From assembly GCA_036346205.1 (NCBI GenBank), contig JARFJB010001278.1:3156501-3220500 (forward strand): a stretch of DNA of 64,000 bases. Reading direction: 5' to 3'. The position numbers were made by a program, and so were the translations under genes. Each line of letters starts with the position of its first letter. Within the stretch, counting starts at the first letter, position 1. This DNA comes from Vesta saturnalis. Lineage: Eukaryota > Arthropoda > Insecta > Coleoptera > Lampyridae. Positions 37,656 through 48,290 of this stretch are shown piece by piece. The notes below the pieces were generated by a model that was not told the DNA's origin, ran no database searches, and worked only from the letters and a program-made list of their open reading frames with translations.

Positions 37656-37727
37656 ACCTCCAGTATTATTTGAACCTATGACCTGTACTTTACTAGAATA
37701 CCGCGCTACCAACTGCCCTATCGAAGT
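37656..37727 (-). tRNA. tRNA-Thr(AGT)-like sequence, probably a SINE or pseudogene
   Basis: Read on the minus strand it folds as a 72-base tRNA. The acceptor stem ACTTCGA pairs with TGGAGGT with one mismatch. The D-arm is GGGCAGTTGGTAGCGC. The anticodon stem GTATT/AGTAC encloses the loop CTAGTAA, with anticodon AGT after the conserved T33. The T-loop is GGTTCAAAT. The T-stem 3' side (AATAC) mispairs at three positions, which argues against a working tRNA. A TTTTT Pol III stop follows. The 3' half alone is also present at the end of the upstream duplicated unit (29940-29975). Confidence 0.5.
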
Positions 37728-37762
37728 ACAAGCGCCAATCGATGTAGATTCTAAATTTAATG

Positions 37763-37805
37763 AACTAGCAAATCACAGGTCGTAGGTTCAAATCCTACTC
37801 GAGGT
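37763..37805 (+). repeat. Second tRNA-like 3' half in inverted orientation
   Basis: CTAGCAAATCACAGGTCGTAGG, then TTCAAATCCTACTCGAGGT: an anticodon-loop-like start, variable loop, a perfect T-arm and the 3' acceptor strand, followed by TTTTT at 37810-37814. Its 5' half is missing or replaced. With the minus-strand copy it makes a 45-base inverted repeat (37642-37686 with 37775-37819). Confidence 0.6.
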
Positions 37806-38586
37806 AAACTTTTTATTTACGTATTTAATAAAATTAATAATAATTTTTAATTACATGTTTATCTTTGAACTTATTCGGTCATAACAAAATTTATAATAAA
37901 TTTTAATTATAATTTGTTTTAGCATAACTATGTAACCTCTTTCATATGTTCATCACGAAAACTGGCAACGTTGTAAAAACAAAAACAATAATCTATGTCA
38001 GCATGACGTTTAAAACTTCATTCCAGATAGACATAAATAATGTGTTAGCTTAAAAAAAAATTCCAAAGCCACCCGCTTCTATAAAATATCAATGACACAT
38101 TTTAACCATTTTCAATCATATTTAATTATTTTTTAAACTTATCTTGCATTATATTAAGAAAGTTTGCAAAGCAAAGTTATGTAAAATTAAATTTTCTTTA
38201 AAAAATACGTCTACACAATTTCTTATCAAATTAAACGTTATTCAAATATTGAAAAAATCTGATCTAACACATAAATTCTACCTTAGGAATTTTTTTACCG
38301 CTAAACTACGCGTCATATCAAAAAATTGAATATAAGATAATTAATCGATATGTTTAATGTCTATAACCAGGTATTTTTATATCTTTGAAATACGTAGCTG
38401 TTTTAGAAATATTTGATAGAAACCAAAAACTACCCATAATAACCCCCCTCACTGCCGCTGGACTTCTCCTTCTAATCAGCTCTAAGCCAAATGAAACCAA
38501 GCTTAAATAAAAAATTCTAAGTACGTATGTACTTTCGTTCTGTAGTTATCGTGGACACTAACATACACACGCACGCACCACACACG

Positions 38587-38856
<270 letters not shown>

Positions 38857-39000
38857 CCAGACATCCTGGCCGATCTTGACGAAATTTGACCTAAAGTTGT
38901 AAAATGAGTTATTAAGTCAATGTAGCGTTAGTGAAAAATAAGTCGATTGTATAACCTTCTATACCTACATATGTATATGTATCGGCCATTATGTCAGGAT

Positions 39001-39029
39001 GTGTATGTGTGTGTGTGTGTGTGTGTGTG

Positions 39030-39083
<54 letters not shown>

Positions 39084-39510
39084 TGTGCGTGTGTGGCGTG
39101 CTGTGCGTGTGCGTGTTTGTGTGTGTGTGTGTGTGGTGTGCGTGTGGTGTGCGTGTCGTGTGCGTGTGCGTGTGCGTGTGCTGTGCGTGTGTCGTGTGCG
39201 TGTGCGTGTGCGTGTGTGTGTGCCTGTGCGTGTCGTGTGTGTGTGTGTGTGTGTGTGTGCGTGTGCGTGTGTGTATGTGGGTGTGTGTACGTGTGCGTGT
39301 TTGCGTGTTTGCGTGTTTGCGTGTGCGTGTGCGTGTGCGTGTGTTTGGGTGGGTCGGTGGGTCCGTGTGTACGTGCGTGCGTGGGAGTGGGCGTGTATGT
39401 GTGTGTTGTGAGTGTGTGTGTGTGTGTGTGTCGTGTGTGCGTGTTTGCGTGTGCGTGTGTTTGGGTGGGTGGGTAGGTCCATGCGTGCGTGGTGGGCTGT
39501 GTGTGTATGT
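39001..39510. repeat. Long degenerate (TG)n microsatellite
   Basis: About 510 bases of TG repeat with many TGCG, TGTT and GGGT variants. It is the inverted counterpart of the CA tract but twice as long and more mutated. Confidence 0.97.
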
Positions 39511-40230
39511 GTGTGTGGGTGTGAATGGATATATGCTAGCATCTACGATAACTAAACAACGCAAATACCTACGTACTTAAAATTTTGCATTTAAGCTTTT
39601 TTTCATTTGGCTTAGAGCTAATTGGATATTGGAGGGAATCTAGCGACGGCGGTGAAGGGGGTGATGGGGTTATTATGGGTAATTTTTGGTTTTTATCAAA
39701 TATTTCTAAAACAGCAGCATATTTCAAAGATATAAAAAAAAACTGGATATAGACATTAAACATATCGATTAATTATGTTCTATTCAATGTTTTGATATGA
39801 CGCGTAATTTAACGGCAAAAATTAATAAATGTAAAAATTAAATGGGTATGATTGAACAGGCTGAAGCTGTATTATCGATATTTTTATAGAAGCTTTGGAA
39901 TTTTTGTTTACGTTACCATGTATTTATGTCCACAAATCTCTATCTACTGTTTTTGTTTTTACAATGTTGCCTGTTTTCGTTATTAACGTATAAAAAGGGA
40001 GTTGCATGATAGTTATTTTTCTGTAACTGTTATATTTGAGAATTTCTTTGAACTTTGTTAAATAATTCAAATGAATCGCCCCGTATTTTTTAAATGATGT
40101 AGCCAAAATCGTATCTATGTAGACACCATGTTTAGCAATGCTAGTTTTATTACAGTGACAGCTATTGTTAGCTTTCAAATCAAGTGTCATACATTTCTGT
40201 GCTCTAAAATTAATTATTAGTTAGACAATA

Positions 40231-41362
40231 ATGGACGTGAGTGATGACTACTTTTCCTGTACACCACCATATATACAGGAAGTAGCAAGTTCCGCCGTTT
40301 CAAATCTTCTGCCTGATAAACCCAAACGGCACTACGAAAATGCATACGCGCAGTTTAAAGAATGATGCAAGACAAAAAAATTATGAAATTTTCTGAAAAT
40401 GTAATTTTGGCATATGTAGTTGAGAAATCGAAGACTAATAAATAAATCTTCTACATTATGGTCGATTTACTCGGTGCTTAAAGCAACACTTAACGCTAAA
40501 GACAACATTGATCTTAGAAAATTTACTAAATTGGTTCCGTATTTGAAAAAAATGTCATTTGGGTACCAGGCTAAAAAGTTTAAAATTCTAACACGTGATG
40601 AAATTAACAAATTTTTAATGGAAGCAGATAACAAGACTTATTTAATGATGAAGGTAAAATATTTAAATATTTACTTAAATCAATGCCTTTTCTATGTTGC
40701 ATTTTTAATAATTTAGGTAGTATTAATTATGGGCATTTAGGGCGCATGCTGTCGGGAAGAAGTTACCAAAATGACAGTGGATGCTATAGAAGGCAAAGAT
40801 ACTGTTTTAATAGTAAATGTACCTGATACAAAAACAAATATTCATCGCGTTTTTACAGTCACAAATAAAAAATATATACAGCTTTATAGGAAATACGCTA
40901 ATCTTCGTCCAAGTCATACGACAAGCAATCGTTTTTTTTTTTTAATATCAAAGCGGGAAGTGTTTTAACCAAGTAGTCGGAATAAATACTATTAGAGCTG
41001 TTCCATCCGTTATAGCAAAGTACCTAAATTTGCCAGATCTTAAGGCATATACTGGCCATTGTTTCAGAAGAACGTCAGCTTCTCTTCTTGCTAATGCTGG
41101 TGGTGATATAAGCAACTTAAAACACCATGAAGGACGGAAATCTTCCACAGTGCGGAAGGGTACGTGGAGGACTCAATTAATAATAAAATCGAAATTTCAA
41201 ATGAAATTTTGGAAAATTTAAATCCAGGCCCCTCCACCTCTCGTACTTCAAATATATGTTGATCCAATACCACTCGCAGCTCGGCCTGCGTTAACTGGTG
41301 TAAACATTGGTAGTTGTACAGAATGTTCTATTAATATCAATATTATAAATAAAAAAGAATAG
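40231..41362 (+). pseudogene. Crypton-type tyrosine recombinase, decayed, with one intron
   Basis: Tyrosine recombinases cut and rejoin DNA through a covalent phosphotyrosine. The frame starts MDVSDDYFSCTPPY at 40231. A core-binding region (YENAYAQFKE, LAYVVEKSKTN, STLWSIYSVLKATL) leads into the catalytic domain. The first Arg is in GACCREEV (near 40750). The His-x-x-Arg box is TGHCFRRTSASLLANAGGD (41048-41104). LKHHEGRKSSTV holds the second His with the usual Trp changed to Arg. The nucleophile lies in EGYVEDS, read after a one-base frameshift near 41154. The tail GPSTSRTSN and GSCTECSININ ends at TAG 41360. Lesions: TGA at 40363, a 4-base insertion near 40437, TAG near 40738, and frameshifts near 40940, 41154 and 41262. 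A 63-base intron (GT 40654 to AG 40716) interrupts LMMK|VVLIMGI. Confidence 0.85.
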
Positions 41363-41740
41363 TTCCATATTTGAATTACAGTTTTGAATATTAGTAGTAG
41401 TATCGGTAAAATAAACTATATTACCTTACTTAGTATTTGTTAGCTTTCGTTAAATTAAAAATATCATTTGAGTATTTTTTAATTGATGCGTGATTCTTGC
41501 AATTTATTTTGCGCCCTAGTGTGCAAAATATTTTGCGCTTGTTGCCATGGGCAACGTGAAAAATAGTTTGCAATTAAAAAAACTGACATTTCGCACACTG
41601 ACAGATAAAAGTATTGACATTTTTTGACAGTTATAGAAAAAAAATATAAATTAAAATTATTTCATTTCTTGTAATTTAAGTTGGCATCAAGATGTCTTAT
41701 TAACCTCTGGCTCTCATGAAGTTTTAAACATCTGTTTGAT
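41363..41740. other. Stretch without recognised genes
   Basis: AT-rich sequence between the recombinase relic and the right terminus. It includes TTTTGCGCCCTAGTGTGCAA-type sequence near 41505 that I cannot assign. Confidence 0.4.
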
Positions 41741-42181
41741 ATAGATTGTTGTTTTTGCGTTTACAATGTTGCTTATTTTTGCAATGAGCTTCTTATAAAA
41801 GATGTTGCATAGTTATCCTAAACAAAATGTTATCAAAATTATTTCATTTCTTTTAATTTCCATTTTGTAGGTTGGAACGTCGTGTGGGGTTCCGCACCAG
41901 ATATTTTTATTTATTGAAAAAAGGAAAGAACTATTGTGTTAAATAATAAATATTGATCAATCTCAAGTAATACAATATGCTTATAGTAAGAAAAGCATGA
42001 AATAAAATTGTAATCTATGTCCTTGTGTATTCTTCAATGACCATTTGTTAATGTGAATATAGGTTTAAATACTTTTTTCAAATGATACACTTATTTCATA
42101 CAATAATAGTGTATTTGTTGTTATACGATTTACAAAAATATATAAGGTAATTTGCTGTGCAATTCCTGTTATAACAATGTA

Positions 42182-44395
42182 CCGGGTGTATTAACAGAGT
42201 AAAGTAAACTGGTGCTTTATGGGTAAACTTTGCTAATCAAATGTATTTATCATGTTATATGGCTAGTAATTGTGCGCATTTTAATATTATTCTTGACTAT
42301 ACAGAGTGTTCCAAAACAAAGTTAGTATTTTTTTAATGGAACACTCTGTATTTCATTCGATTTTTGGATTCTACGTGCAATTTTAAAACTTTGTTTACAT
42401 ATGGTTCATGCATGTGCAGTTGACGGTTTTTGAAATAATCCGAATTTTTGCCAAAAAATCGCATTTACAAGTATGACTTAATCATTATATACCATCCTGT
42501 ATCCTGGAACACCCTGTATATTTTTACGCTGTGTTAAAAAAAATCAAAAACCACACAATTCTTCATAAGTTTACCGTATACCTACCTGGCACTGTTTTTG
42601 GGTTATTTTGATTTTTCTCTATTATTCAATATTGCTTGTGATTATTCGTAGTAACCATGAAAACAAGTTACCGCATGACAAATATTTGGCCTGCCAAATT
42701 GTTTTTGCATTTTGGCAGCCATTTAAGGTTGTGAAAATGTTGCGTGTTCAATAGTAAAATAATGGATTGCTCTAAAAGTGAATTAACTGCTATGGTTTAC
42801 GTATTAGAAGAGGCTCAAGAAAACTGTCTTCTTGTTCAAAGGTTATACGGAATTAAGTCCCCTGTTCGACGTCAACCCACTTGGCTCATTTTTGAAAATT
42901 TGATGGAGAGATTAGATTCTACTGGCAGTATGGATTATGTAAAACGCACTAGTCGTCAGATAGCAATATCATGTGAACGTCACAATCAATTGTCAATCGG
43001 ACAACTATAAAACGTAAGTACCATCCTTACCATATTGCATTACACCAGAAACTACACAACGATGACTTCGAACTTTTGCCAGTGAATTATTAACAACTTG
43101 AGATTAATCCAATCTTTTAATCTTATGTTTCTGACGAGGCTACGTTTATAAGCAAAGGTGCTGTAAATTGTCATAATATGCACTATTACACATTAAACAA
43201 TCCATTTTGCATCCGACAAATGCAAAACCATAACCACATCCCTAAATATTTAGTATGACAATATAATTAATGTTTTAACACTCCCCTACTGGTCGTATCT
43301 ACCTTCAAGTCCTCCAAGAAGTTTTGCCTAACCTCCTTCATCTGCTTAGTAATAATGAACGACAGAATATGTGGCTGCAACAGCACGGTACCCCTCCGCA
43401 CTGCCATAACGAGGTACGTGAATCTTTAGATGATAGTTATCCTTAAAAATTGATTGGGCGTTTTTCCAGTGGCCGCCAATGGTGTGCGAACTTACCCAAT
43501 TAGGTTTCTTCTTTCCACTACAAAAGAAGATATGGAAGATAGGGTACGACACGCTTGTGTAACGATAACACTGGAGATTCTGAAACACGTGAGGGAAAAC
43601 ATAATAAAACGACTAAATGTATGCATTCAACAGGAGAGGCACCTTTTCAAACATATTTTAATAAGAACTCAACAGTAGCTGTTGAATTATCTTATGACTT
43701 GAGAATGTTCATTTACTTTATATCAAGTTCTTATGATAACGTAATATATTTTCTGTTGGAGTTAATTTATATTTATATTATTGTTTAGTGTATAATGCAA
43801 CTTTTTGTTTTCAAATTTTACGGCAACTGCGAATAAACACATGAAAAACCATTGAAATATTGAAACCAAAATAACTCAAAAACAGTGAAAGGACCTACTT
43901 ATGAAAATTGTGTGGTTCCTGATTCTCTTTACCGCAGCGTAAATATATACATTTGAGAAAAGTGATATCTTTGAATCTCAACTTTCGCAGGTTTGAACGC
44001 ATATCTTGAAGACACTGTGGCATTTACTTCCAATATTTCTTCTTCAGAATATAGGCTTCTGCTTAGTCTTTCCTTGGTCCAAATATAAAGGTTATCCCAC
44101 CAAAACACAGAATGGTACATAATAATAATAAAGTTATACCTGTAAATGCGGTTTTTTGGATAAAATTCGAATTGTTTCAAAAACCGTAAACCTTACATGC
44201 ATGAAATCTACATAAATAAAGCTTTATAATTGCAGGTAGAATCCAAACATCAAATGATATATAGGGTGTTCCATTAAAAAGTACTAAATTTGTCTTACCC
44301 TACTATTTTGGAATACTCTGTGTAGCCATATAATATGATAAATACATTTTATTAGCTAAGTTTGCCCACAAAGCACTTTACTTTGAGTTACCCTG
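42182..44395 (+). mobile_element. Mariner-like element with long, diverged inverted arms
   Basis: The left end CCGGGTGTATTAACAGAG and right end (inverted CAGGGTAACTCAAAGTAAAG) are flanked by TA at 42180-42181 and 44396-44397. The arms extend about 450-500 bases (42182-42640 and ~43870-44395), sharing for example TTGGATTCTACNTGCAAT and ATGTATTTATCATNTTATATGGC. Inside the left arm a compact inverted pair TACAGAGTGTTCC/GGAACACTCTGTA spans 42300-42351. A decayed transposase lies between the arms. Confidence 0.88.
42762..43678 (+). pseudogene. Mariner-type transposase, heavily decayed
   Basis: The N-terminus MDCSKSELTAMVYVLEEAQE is the opening helix of a long DNA-binding region, followed by RRQPTWLIFENLMERLDSTG. 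The first motif YVSDEATF (near 43134) is intact. The second reads WLQQHGTPPHCH, with Asp replaced by His. The third region (VWPPMVCELTQLGFFF near 43470-43520) has lost its Asp to Gly. The C-terminal helix ENIIKRLNVCIQQERHLFKH ends at 43678. At least four stops or frameshifts separate these pieces. The motif spacing fits the DD41D relatives nearby. It cannot be active. Confidence 0.85.
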
Positions 44396-44659
44396 TACAA
44401 TTCACTAAACTAGCAATCGTTTAAGGTTGTACGTAGGTTCGTTTTATTCTTTTTGTTGGTGTTTATCACTATGTACTGTATGTTCCGAAATCGTTATTTT
44501 ACTTGTTTTTTAAAGGTATCTTTGTTATTATCAAAGATAGAAGTTTACAGTTTTTACATTCGCGTACCACTTTGTTGACTTAGATTTGATGGAAAAATGG
44601 AAAATTTAGTATCTTCTTTTGTTTTCGACATATATTGCCGAGTTCAGTGGCTCGCTTAA

Positions 44660-45251
44660 AATTTTTGTAGGGTGTGCGGTTCTTGAGTAATAATATAAGC
44701 TTTCATTTTAAAATGAGAATGATAGTTGGCTTGGAAACCAATAGCTGGAGTACTTTCTTGGTTTTTCAAAAATATAAATATTCCTGAAAAACATCTTCCA
44801 AATATTTTTTATCAACAAGACGGTGCCCTAGCCCATAATGCTTTGGCAGTGAGGAATTACTTCGAAAGCCGTTTCCCATAACGTTGGATTGCAACATTCG
44901 GTTCGGTGATATGGCCGCCACGATCTCCAAATCTGTCAATACTGGATTTCTTGTTATGAGGTTTTCTGAAAAATATAATTTATGAAAACGTTATAATACC
45001 GAACCGAATGTTGCAATCCAACGATTTGAGAAAGGTTTTTCTAAGTAATTCCTCACCGCCAAAACATTATGGGTTGGGGTACCGCCTTGTTGTAAAAAAT
45101 GTTTAGAAGATGTTGTGTAGGAATGTCTATATTTATATTTTTTCAAGCTAAAGAAGAACTGCAGCTGATGGTTGTGAAGTCATCTATGATTCGCATTTAA
45201 ATAATGCTAAGTTATACTATTACTCAAAAACCGCAACCTGTAGAAAAATTC
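44660..45251. repeat. Foldback (hairpin) containing transposase sequence
   Basis: 44660-44906 is mirrored as reverse complement in 44999-45251 with moderate divergence, around a 92-base spacer. The left arm and spacer together encode, on the plus strand, a mariner C-terminal core: FYQQDGALAHNALAVRNYFE, then WPPRSPNLSILDFLL (DD41D spacing, two stops). The right arm repeats the first part inverted (QQGGTPTHNVLAVRNY on the minus strand). A TA microsatellite begins just after it. Confidence 0.85.
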
Positions 45252-45252
45252 T

Positions 45253-45255
<3 letters not shown>

Positions 45256-45332
<77 letters not shown>
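45256..45332. repeat. (TA)n microsatellite
   Basis: About 77 bases of TA repeat directly after the foldback. The next 300 bases (45333-45629) hold no recognised feature. Confidence 0.97.
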
Positions 45333-45339
<7 letters not shown>

Positions 45340-45626
45340 ACATCCATGTTCGGGAAAACTCGTATATATTTTATATTTATAATTCTATGTTTCGAAAACT
45401 TCTCTTCGTGTTCGTTTTTAAGAATGACAATAAAGTGAAACTTAAACTGTATGATTTTATATTTATCCGTTTATTTTGTGGGTGTGGCTGGGTGTCATTG
45501 TTTCATTATGGGAATTTTGATATTGATCTTGAGGTATTGTAAGAATTTCAGGATGTTTAGGTGGTAATGTTGACGGGGTAATTATGGTAATTAAGTTTTT
45601 CCAAATTATCGGCAATCTTAGACTAT

Positions 45627-45629
<3 letters not shown>

Positions 45630-45708
<79 letters not shown>
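45630..45708. repeat. (TA)n microsatellite at mariner border
   Basis: TA repeat that runs into the left terminus of the next mariner. TA-rich sequence also flanks that element's right end at 50638, as expected for insertion at TA. Confidence 0.97.
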
Positions 45709-45711
<3 letters not shown>

Positions 45712-46984
45712 GAGTATCCAAAAATGGCGTGTACAACGTTTAACCAGAGACTTCTTGGTCAAAAATGAGGCGATCTGGGTAAACATACCTATATCCAAAG
45801 TTGCTTCGTTTTGCAGCTAGAGAGCGTCAAAGTTTTTAAAATAATTTCGTTTTTTCGAAATAATTTCTAAACGCTTCAACCGATTTTAACTAAATTTGGG
45901 AAATAAGAGTTATAACATAAATTGACATAATTTGACGTAAATGGTAACTTTTTTCGTTACGTAGGAAATGAAAAAATCTACAAGGTGTCAAAAAAAAGAT
46001 GCATTTCCTTACCCACTGTTAGATATGACTTTCATTTTTTTTTTGTTCTAATAGGTAATTTTGTTTACAAACTTTTTGTACTCCTCTCCTGTCGCAAAAA
46101 AATTATTTACTCAACCCTACATTTAATCAATGTCTCGGAAGGAAAGCGGGAGAAAGTAAGTACACAAATTACATGAAAAATGTTTTAGTTTCAATAAAAA
46201 TTCAAATTTTCAATCACAATTATGGATGTTTAACGCAATAAATTATTATGATAATTGTTCAAATTTGTTCTCCGTTTTTTTGAATTAATTAATTTAACTT
46301 TTCAATACGGAAACTGTAAGTAATTACTCACAATTATTAGTAGTTAGTGCTACTTTTAAACTTAATTTCGTCATCCGTCTCTTTTCTTCTTATGGTCAGT
46401 GCACGTTTTTAGAAATTTCTTTACAAATTTTCAATTTAAATAAGGTTGGCAAGAAAGGAAATGTTTCACAAATCAAGGCCGTAGCAATAAAAATTCAGGA
46501 TGGTCTAATTTTTTAATCGTTTAAATTTTTTAAAAATAAAATTTGATTAAAACAGTACTTATTTAAGTAAAAGCTAAATTAATTCATTCAGAAAAACAAG
46601 AACATTTTGAACAATTATCATAACAATTTATTGCGTTAAACCTCTCACAAATGTTTAGTTGGACAAACAGTTTGGCCAATAAAAAATATTTTCTAAATTC
46701 CCACAAGTCTGAATCAGTAATTGTAACTTAACACTAATAATGTTTTTATTAAAAGTTGGCTATGATTGAGACAACTAATGGAAATAATGAACAATTAATT
46801 ACCTACTGTTAAAAAAAATGATCAAACTGGCCACTATTTTGTTGTATACATGGGTTAATTCTACGTCAAAAATTAAATTGTACTCTTCGTAGTGTAGCGG
46901 GATTCCGAAATATTTTAGCAACATTTAAAGTTCTGCGATATAAATCTTCCTCGCTTTCAATAGGAGAGGAGTAAATTTTTGTTT

Positions 46985-47728
46985 TCATGGTACCTCATAA
47001 AAAATCACAGGAGCATCATTACCTATTCGTATCGATCGATTTGTATAAATCGTATTTAAATACTGACGCACTTCTAACGGAAAATGTGGCGGAGCACCAT
47101 CATGCATAAACCCATAATCTGTCTTTGTAATGAGATCAAATTCTCTAGTAAAATTCATGTTGGTAATGAGTAACTTTTGTTGCATGGGGATTTTCATCAG
47201 ATTAAACATGCTCATTATGTACGTTAGTTACATCGGATATTGTAAACGTAACTTCGTCGGTAAATAAAATTCTACTATAGAAATTTGGAGTTTCTGATTT
47301 CTGATTTTCAATAAAATTGCAAAACGTTAAGCGAAATTCTGGATCAATAGGTCTTGAATTTTTTTAACATGGTATGGATGTATAAGTTGTTCTTTTAAAA
47401 TCTCATTAGCAACTGATTTTGGAACCGCTAATTCCAGCCCCAGGTGTTTAATTTTTACTTTAGGGTTTTCCTCAACTTTGTCAAAAATTTGATCCTCCAT
47501 ATCTACTGTTCTTGTAGTACGTTGACGTCCACAATCAAAAGTTCGTGACTTTAAAGTGCCATTCTCACGAAGACGTCCAACAATGTTTTCAAAGGTTTGG
47601 TTATGCGGCACTATACGGTTAGGAAACCTTTCCCTGTAAACTCTAACACTCTCACGACCATTGCATTCACAAAACAGATACACTAACAACATATCTACTT
47701 GTTCAGCATATGAATAAACAAAATTCAT
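46985..47728 (-). pseudogene. Mariner-type transposase lacking its C-terminus
   Basis: Starts MNFVYSYAEQVDMLLVYLFC at 47728. The helix-turn-helix part reads VRVYRERFPNRIVPHNQTFE, IVGRLRENGTLK and later ELAVPKSVANEIL. After a frameshift near 47330, FTDEVTFTISD (near 47265) gives the first Asp. A stop near 47217 and another shift lead to FMHDGAPPHFPLEVRQYLN with the second Asp. Part of the core between these motifs is deleted. The sequence stops after PVIFYEVP, before the third Asp, so the last ~100 residues are missing. Confidence 0.88.
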
Positions 47729-48290
47729 GATGACTCTGAGATAAACCGTCAGAAGAAAGATGCTAAATGCTAAACGGAGTTCAGTTTAAGTGACATTAAA
47801 GTAGTAAACACTTTTTTTGCTTGTCACATTAATCATAGCCAGCTTTTAATAAAAACATTATTAGTTTTAAGTTACAATTACTGATTCAGACTTGTAGGAA
47901 TTTAGAAAATATTTTTTTTGCTACGGCCTTCTTTTGTAAAACATTTCTTTACTAGGCAACGTTATCTAAATTGAAAATTTGTAAAACGTTCTTTGACCAT
48001 GAGAAGAAAAGACAAGAATGACGAAATCAAGTTTAAAAGTGGTACTAACTACTAATAATTGTAAGTAGTTACTTACAGTTTCCGTATTGAAAAACTAAAT
48101 TAATTTAATCAAAAAAGAGGGCGAACATTTTGAACAATTATCATAATAATTTATTGCGTTGAACATCCATAATTGTGATTGAAAATTTAAATGTTTATTG
48201 AAACTAAAATATTTTCATATTTTCCTTCAGAGTAAGCAGACAATGGGTAAATGTAGGGTTTAGTAAATTGTTTTTTTGCGACGAAACTAC

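Larger units (their letters stand above)
29976..37690 (+). repeat. Tandem duplication, downstream unit
   Basis: Second copy of the 22045-29975 block, about 216 bases shorter. Differences are dominated by small losses in homopolymers and short tandem repeats, especially over 30000-35700. The last 2 kb (35700-37690) are almost identical to 28000-29975. A few larger differences go the other way: an extra ~37-base stretch near 33980-34015 and an extra GATTACTT-like block near 34243. Confidence 0.95.

Noticed and set aside
45463..45798. 111-codon minus-strand frame
   Set aside because: Its core is an Ile-Tyr run from the TA microsatellite. The rest shows no domain.
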